Assembly (NCBI GenBank): GCA_020746875.1
Contig: JAGTJL010000018.1
Coordinates: 1,364,001-1,428,000, forward strand
Source of the DNA: Rhexocercosporidium sp. MPI-PUGE-AT-0058
Lineage: Eukaryota; Ascomycota; Leotiomycetes; Helotiales
Length of the DNA stretch: 64,000 bases
Direction: 5' to 3'
How positions within the stretch are numbered: the first letter of the stretch is position 1; each line of letters opens with the position of its first letter. Below the pieces are notes generated by a model that saw nothing but the letters and a program-made list of their open reading frames with translations, had not been told where the DNA came from and ran no database searches. Below, piece by piece: positions 60,202-64,000 of the stretch. The translations under genes and the position numbers were made by a program.

Positions 60202-61344
60202 TGTTGGATTTCACTTCGGTAACTCGTGCCGATTCTACCCTAGAATAGCCGAAGGAGTTTCTACTGCTTACGCGGCCCGGAAATTACCTTTGTATTCCGG
60301 GAAATTACGCTTGTATTTAATTACGTAGCTCGTATAAGCTACGTAATTAGTTACGTAGTCGTAAAAGCTTTTAGAAAAGCTATTATTTTATATATAACTA
60401 CCGAAGAGCTCTTTTAACTCTTTAAGTAAGTAAGCAATCAATTTTACTTTGTCTTTGATCACGTGTCCTCACCTACTGCGCTTCCTCATTTTGATTGGCT
60501 CGCCTATTCTCATATGGTAGTAATTCGGCAATTCGCTAAGGCAGCCAATAATATCAGTTACCGACACACACTTCCCGATCGAGACGACTAGCTGAGCTTT
60601 CTCGGCTAATACCGCTTCGGCTGCTTCCGTTCAAACGCTTGTCGATAAAGCTATATTAGCTTCTCTTAACTAAAGTAAGTTAGACCCCTTTAATCCCTTA
60701 CTAACCCGATTAGGACGAATTACGGACCCGAGGCCTTTAACCTTAAGACTAAACCTTAAGGAAATCATAACCTAGCGGTCCTTAAACGTTATAAGCGTGC
60801 GTAGCCACCTAGATTGCGGTTTTAAGTCTTATAATAAACTTCTCATTCTTAGGCGCTTATACCTTTTACGGCGCTAGCAGTAGCTATAAGTAGCGTATTA
60901 GCGTAGCTTGTATTAAAAAATGGCTGTCCGAATCGTCACTAGTCTAATACAAATTATAAAGAGTTTTTAAGCTTTTTTAATTATATAAAAAGCCATCCTC
61001 AGAAAAGGTTACAGCTAGTTAAGCGTATTAATTCCTGTGAGAAAAACCAAGCTAGTAGTGGCGCTAGCGTTGTAATAAGAGCCTAAGCAAACCCGCTAAG
61101 AACCCTATTATAATACTAGCTAAGCGAAACCCTCGATAAAGTAATAATAAGTCCTTGACAAGACTTTTTACTTTAATTAATCGATTTTAAATCGATTTAA
61201 GGCATACTAAATTAAGGAGGGTAGCCTTATTGTAAGGTTATAAAAACTTAAATAAAGTCTAAAGACTAAAATAGTTTAATAAATCACTATAAGTAATAAT
61301 CGCCTAAAGGAATCAAAGCTAAACTCAATCGAGACAAGCTTAAA
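60202..61344 (+). repeat. Likely 5' LTR and leader of a Ty1/copia element
   Basis: Begins with tgttggatttcacttcgg, the TGTTGG opening typical of fungal copia LTRs, shortly before the gag frame. The region has an inverted motif (attacgtagctcgtataagctacgtaat at about 60319-60346). The 3' LTR lies outside the window, so the LTR end and primer-binding site cannot be confirmed. Boundaries are tentative. Confidence 0.5.
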
Positions 61345-64000
61345 ATGGCTGCTACTGCCTTTAAAAGAGAAAAGCTAATAAGGAAATCTAATTATATTAA
61401 GTAAATAAATCCCGCTAATCTATTCCTAGAAATTAACGGTTATATACCTTATATTTCCGGTAAAGCTTTACCTCCGGACTAATCCTTATATTACGTTAAG
61501 GGTATCAAAAGAAGTAAAACCGTATTAGCCCCTTATTCTCACGAGCTAGCCGTAAAATACTACGAGAAGCTAAACTACTTTAAGACGTAAAACCAAAAGG
61601 CGCTAAAGGCGCTAAAGTCGATTATATCGCTAGAAAATCAAAAGCGATTTAAAGACAAAGATACGGCTAAAAAGCTATAAAACGCTATTTAATTTACTTT
61701 CGGCTAATTAATGCTTAAGTTAGTCGGCCGTTATATAAATTAAATCGTCGATTCTAATTACAGCTCTTATAAGAGCATAAACGAATACACTAACGTAATC
61801 CAATCGAGCGCCATATACCTAAAGCAGCTAGACTGCGAGATTCTTAAGCCCGTAATTGCTAGCTTAATATTAAAAGGCTTACCGAGCTCTTTTGACGCCT
61901 TTTTGTCTCGTAAATACGAGAAAATATTAAGTGATCTTAAGAATATTAATATTAACAGTTTAATTAACAACTTAATTTTAAAAGAAGCTCGTATAAGCGC
62001 TAACGCCGACCTTAACGCTAATAAAGCGTTTAAAGGCGGTAAAGGCAGTAATAAAAAGCACTACAATAAGTGTAAAGTCACGGGACATATAACGTCTACG
62101 TGCTAGGTCTTACACCTTAAGCTGAGGCCTAATAATTCGGAAAACCCGAATAAAAAGCCTAATAATAAGCCTAAAAAGGCTAAGAAGTCAAAAGGCGAAT
62201 TAAAAACAGAGTCTATAAAGGCTATTATAGCCGTATTTAAGACTACTACGCCGCCAAATAAGCACGTGACGGCTAGAAAGCCTATAAAGGCACACACAAA
62301 CCACTTACCCTTATCAAAGGGTAGGTCAAATGTAAAGCCTAAAGTGCAGCTTAAACCTCTCTTACTTATAAATACTTTTGCAAATACTATAAAGGAATTA
62401 AGCGAGTCCGATTCTGACTAATTAGAGGGAGATATTATAAATTAAGCTTTTAAAACCGTTTATAATTATAAACTAGTTCTAGACTCCAGTGCTAGCGAGC
62501 ATTATACGCTTAATAAGGGATAATTACTTAATTATCAACTTACCCTTCGCAAATCGATTACAATCGCTAACGGCGACGTATTACCAATACTAGGCACAGA
62601 AGATATTCTTATTAAAGGCAATAACGGCTTAAAAGTAATTATATAACAAGTAAACTATATTCCGGGGCTAAAAACGACCCTTTTAAACTTAAGGGAAATG
62701 ATTAAGAAAGGCTAGTCAATTAACTTTACCGAGAACGGTGCTTTATTAAAGCATAAAAAGGGCTAATTACAGGCTAAATAGGACTATAACGCCTATTACG
62801 TTTAAGCGGAAGTCGATAATGACGCTCTCGAACCTATAATATATTAAGTAGACTCTAATTCGCCGCTAGACCTTTACTATAAGAGGTTAATATATATAAA
62901 TAAAGAGTCGATTCTTAAAACGATCGAGAAAAGTTATAAATTAAAGAAAATCCAACGAAAAGACGTAAAGCTAGCCGACTATAACCCTTATAATAGCGGC
63001 AAAATACACGTAATTAATAGTAAAAAGCCTATGTTAAACGCGCCACCCTTAACTATATTCGATATCGATATTGCGGGGCCTTTTAAAGTCAAAGGACTTA
63101 AAGGAGAGCGCTACTTCCTTATTATTATATATAGAGGATCACGAGTTATATAGCTATACGCCTTAAAACTCAAAGCCGACGCTTATAACGTCTTAATCGA
63201 CTTTTATAATATAATTAATAATTAATTTAATAGTTAAAATAGCGTCAAATATAAATTTATGGCAAATATTAAAGCTTTTAAATTCGATAACGCCGGGGAA
63301 TTTAAGTTTAATAAATGAACGCATTATTATAAGCAAAAAGGGTATATATATAAATACACTAGCCCTTATTCCCCTTCTTAAAACGAAATAGCCGAAAAGT
63401 TAAATAAATACTTAATAAAGCGACTAATTAACGTCTATAAGGCTAAGAGATTACCCTTGTTTTTATGGCCCTACTTATTATAAGGAATAGCTTATATTAA
63501 GAATTAGTTATATAATTCCGTTATAAAGAAGACGTCTTTTAAAGCTTTATATAATAAATTACCGACAATCGATTATATTCGCATACTAAGCTCTTTAACT
63601 TACGTACTTAAGAATAAGAGAGCTCATAAGCTAGCCAATAAAGCCGACAGGGGTATTCTTGTCGGTTTTGAGTCTTCTAATAATTACTTAGTTTATTTAC
63701 CGAGTAAAAGAGCCGTTATAAGCTTTAAAAACGTTTTAATTAAAAAGGATTTAATCCTTAAGGATAATATAACGGAAGAAACCGAATTCGATTATATAAT
63801 CGAAACACTTAAAGAGTTTAAAGGCGCTAGCGACGATATTACTAAGTCAATAAGTGATATTAACGACGAAATGCCTAATAAAGGCAATATAAGCGAAAAG
63901 TCGCCTATCGACCAATTAAAGGGCGAGAAAACGGATTTTAAAGACGAATCCGACTTATTCGCACAAGAACTCCCTTAAACGCTAAAGGCTAATAAGAAGC
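61345..64000 (+). mobile_element. Ty1/copia retrotransposon gag-pol, lightly to moderately RIPed, truncated by window end
   Basis: The gag frame starts at ATG 61345 (MAATAFKREKLI). A helical gag part (LKQLDCEILKPVIASLILKG) at about 61815 leads to a zinc knuckle near 62065-62103 (YNKCKVTGHITSTC, CX2CX4HX4C with the first Cys changed). Protease appears as LDSSASEHYT at about 62485. Integrase spans about 62900-63620: GAG-pre-integrase blocks (KESILKTIEKSYKL), the catalytic core with FDIDIAGPF...KGERYFLIII at 63060 and FKFDNAGEFKFNK at 63280, and a later GILVGFESSNNYLVYLPSKR at about 63650. The order gag, protease, integrase first is that of Ty1/copia (Pseudoviridae). RT and RNase H are expected beyond 64000. 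Scattered TAA/TAG codons make it non-functional. Confidence 0.85.

Noticed and set aside
1..64000. Secondary-metabolite gene cluster
   Set aside because: No polyketide synthase, NRPS, terpene cyclase, P450 or cluster transporter was seen; the ferric reductase and phosphotransferase alone do not support it.

Overview
The window comes from a filamentous ascomycete (Pezizomycotina). Genes are split by short GT-AG introns of about 40-200 bp. HET-domain, NACHT/ankyrin and DUF3435 families are present, and large blocks are very AT- and TA-rich. In those blocks, recognisable proteins are broken mainly by TAG/TAA codons where the family has Trp or Gln (TGG to TAG, CAG/CAA to TAG/TAA). That is the footprint of repeat-induced point mutation (RIP). 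The window is a mosaic of RIP-degraded transposons and gene-like islands of normal composition, as expected of a subtelomeric or accessory region.

Layout. 1-4.3 kb: a RIP-degraded Ty3/gypsy pol (RT, RNase H, integrase). 4.3-9.4 kb: more RIP DNA, with a fragment of a pogo/Fot1-type transposase at its end. 9.7-13.5 kb: a normal-composition island with a GPI-anchored DM13 protein and a ferric reductase. 13.6-14.9 kb: a multi-exon unknown gene interrupted by a palindromic insertion. 15.8-18.5 kb: a RIP-killed HET/NB-ARC/TPR NLR. 21.1-22.5 kb: an intact APH-fold phosphotransferase. 23.6-24.9 kb: a 75-bp tandem repeat, an 83-bp repeat with an inverted partner 34 kb away, and a 753-bp MITE with 39-bp terminal inverted repeats. 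26.3-35.4 kb: a HET fragment, a roughly 6-kb RHS/Tc-toxin-like pseudogene on the minus strand, and an ankyrin-HET gene with two lesions. 37.2-43.4 kb: an intact NACHT-ankyrin NLR of about 2,045 aa. 45.3-48.9 kb: a RIP-degraded chromodomain gene, then a DUF3435 tyrosine-recombinase relic whose C-terminal part lies inverted. 50.6-52.6 and 58.2-60.2 kb: two piggyBac-like copies in opposite orientation. 55.3-57.4 kb: an intact 679-aa HET protein. 60.2-64 kb: a Ty1/copia element that runs off the end.

Function. The shared theme is non-self recognition: one intact NLR, one intact HET gene, at least four broken HET/NLR genes or fragments, and a Tc/RHS toxin homologue, which is a family mostly found in bacteria. 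Ferric reductase, NLR/HET genes and a DUF3435 recombinase are also the typical cargo and captain family of the giant fungal transposons called Starships. No complete Starship is demonstrated here. The idea is set out as a testable hypothesis in the findings.
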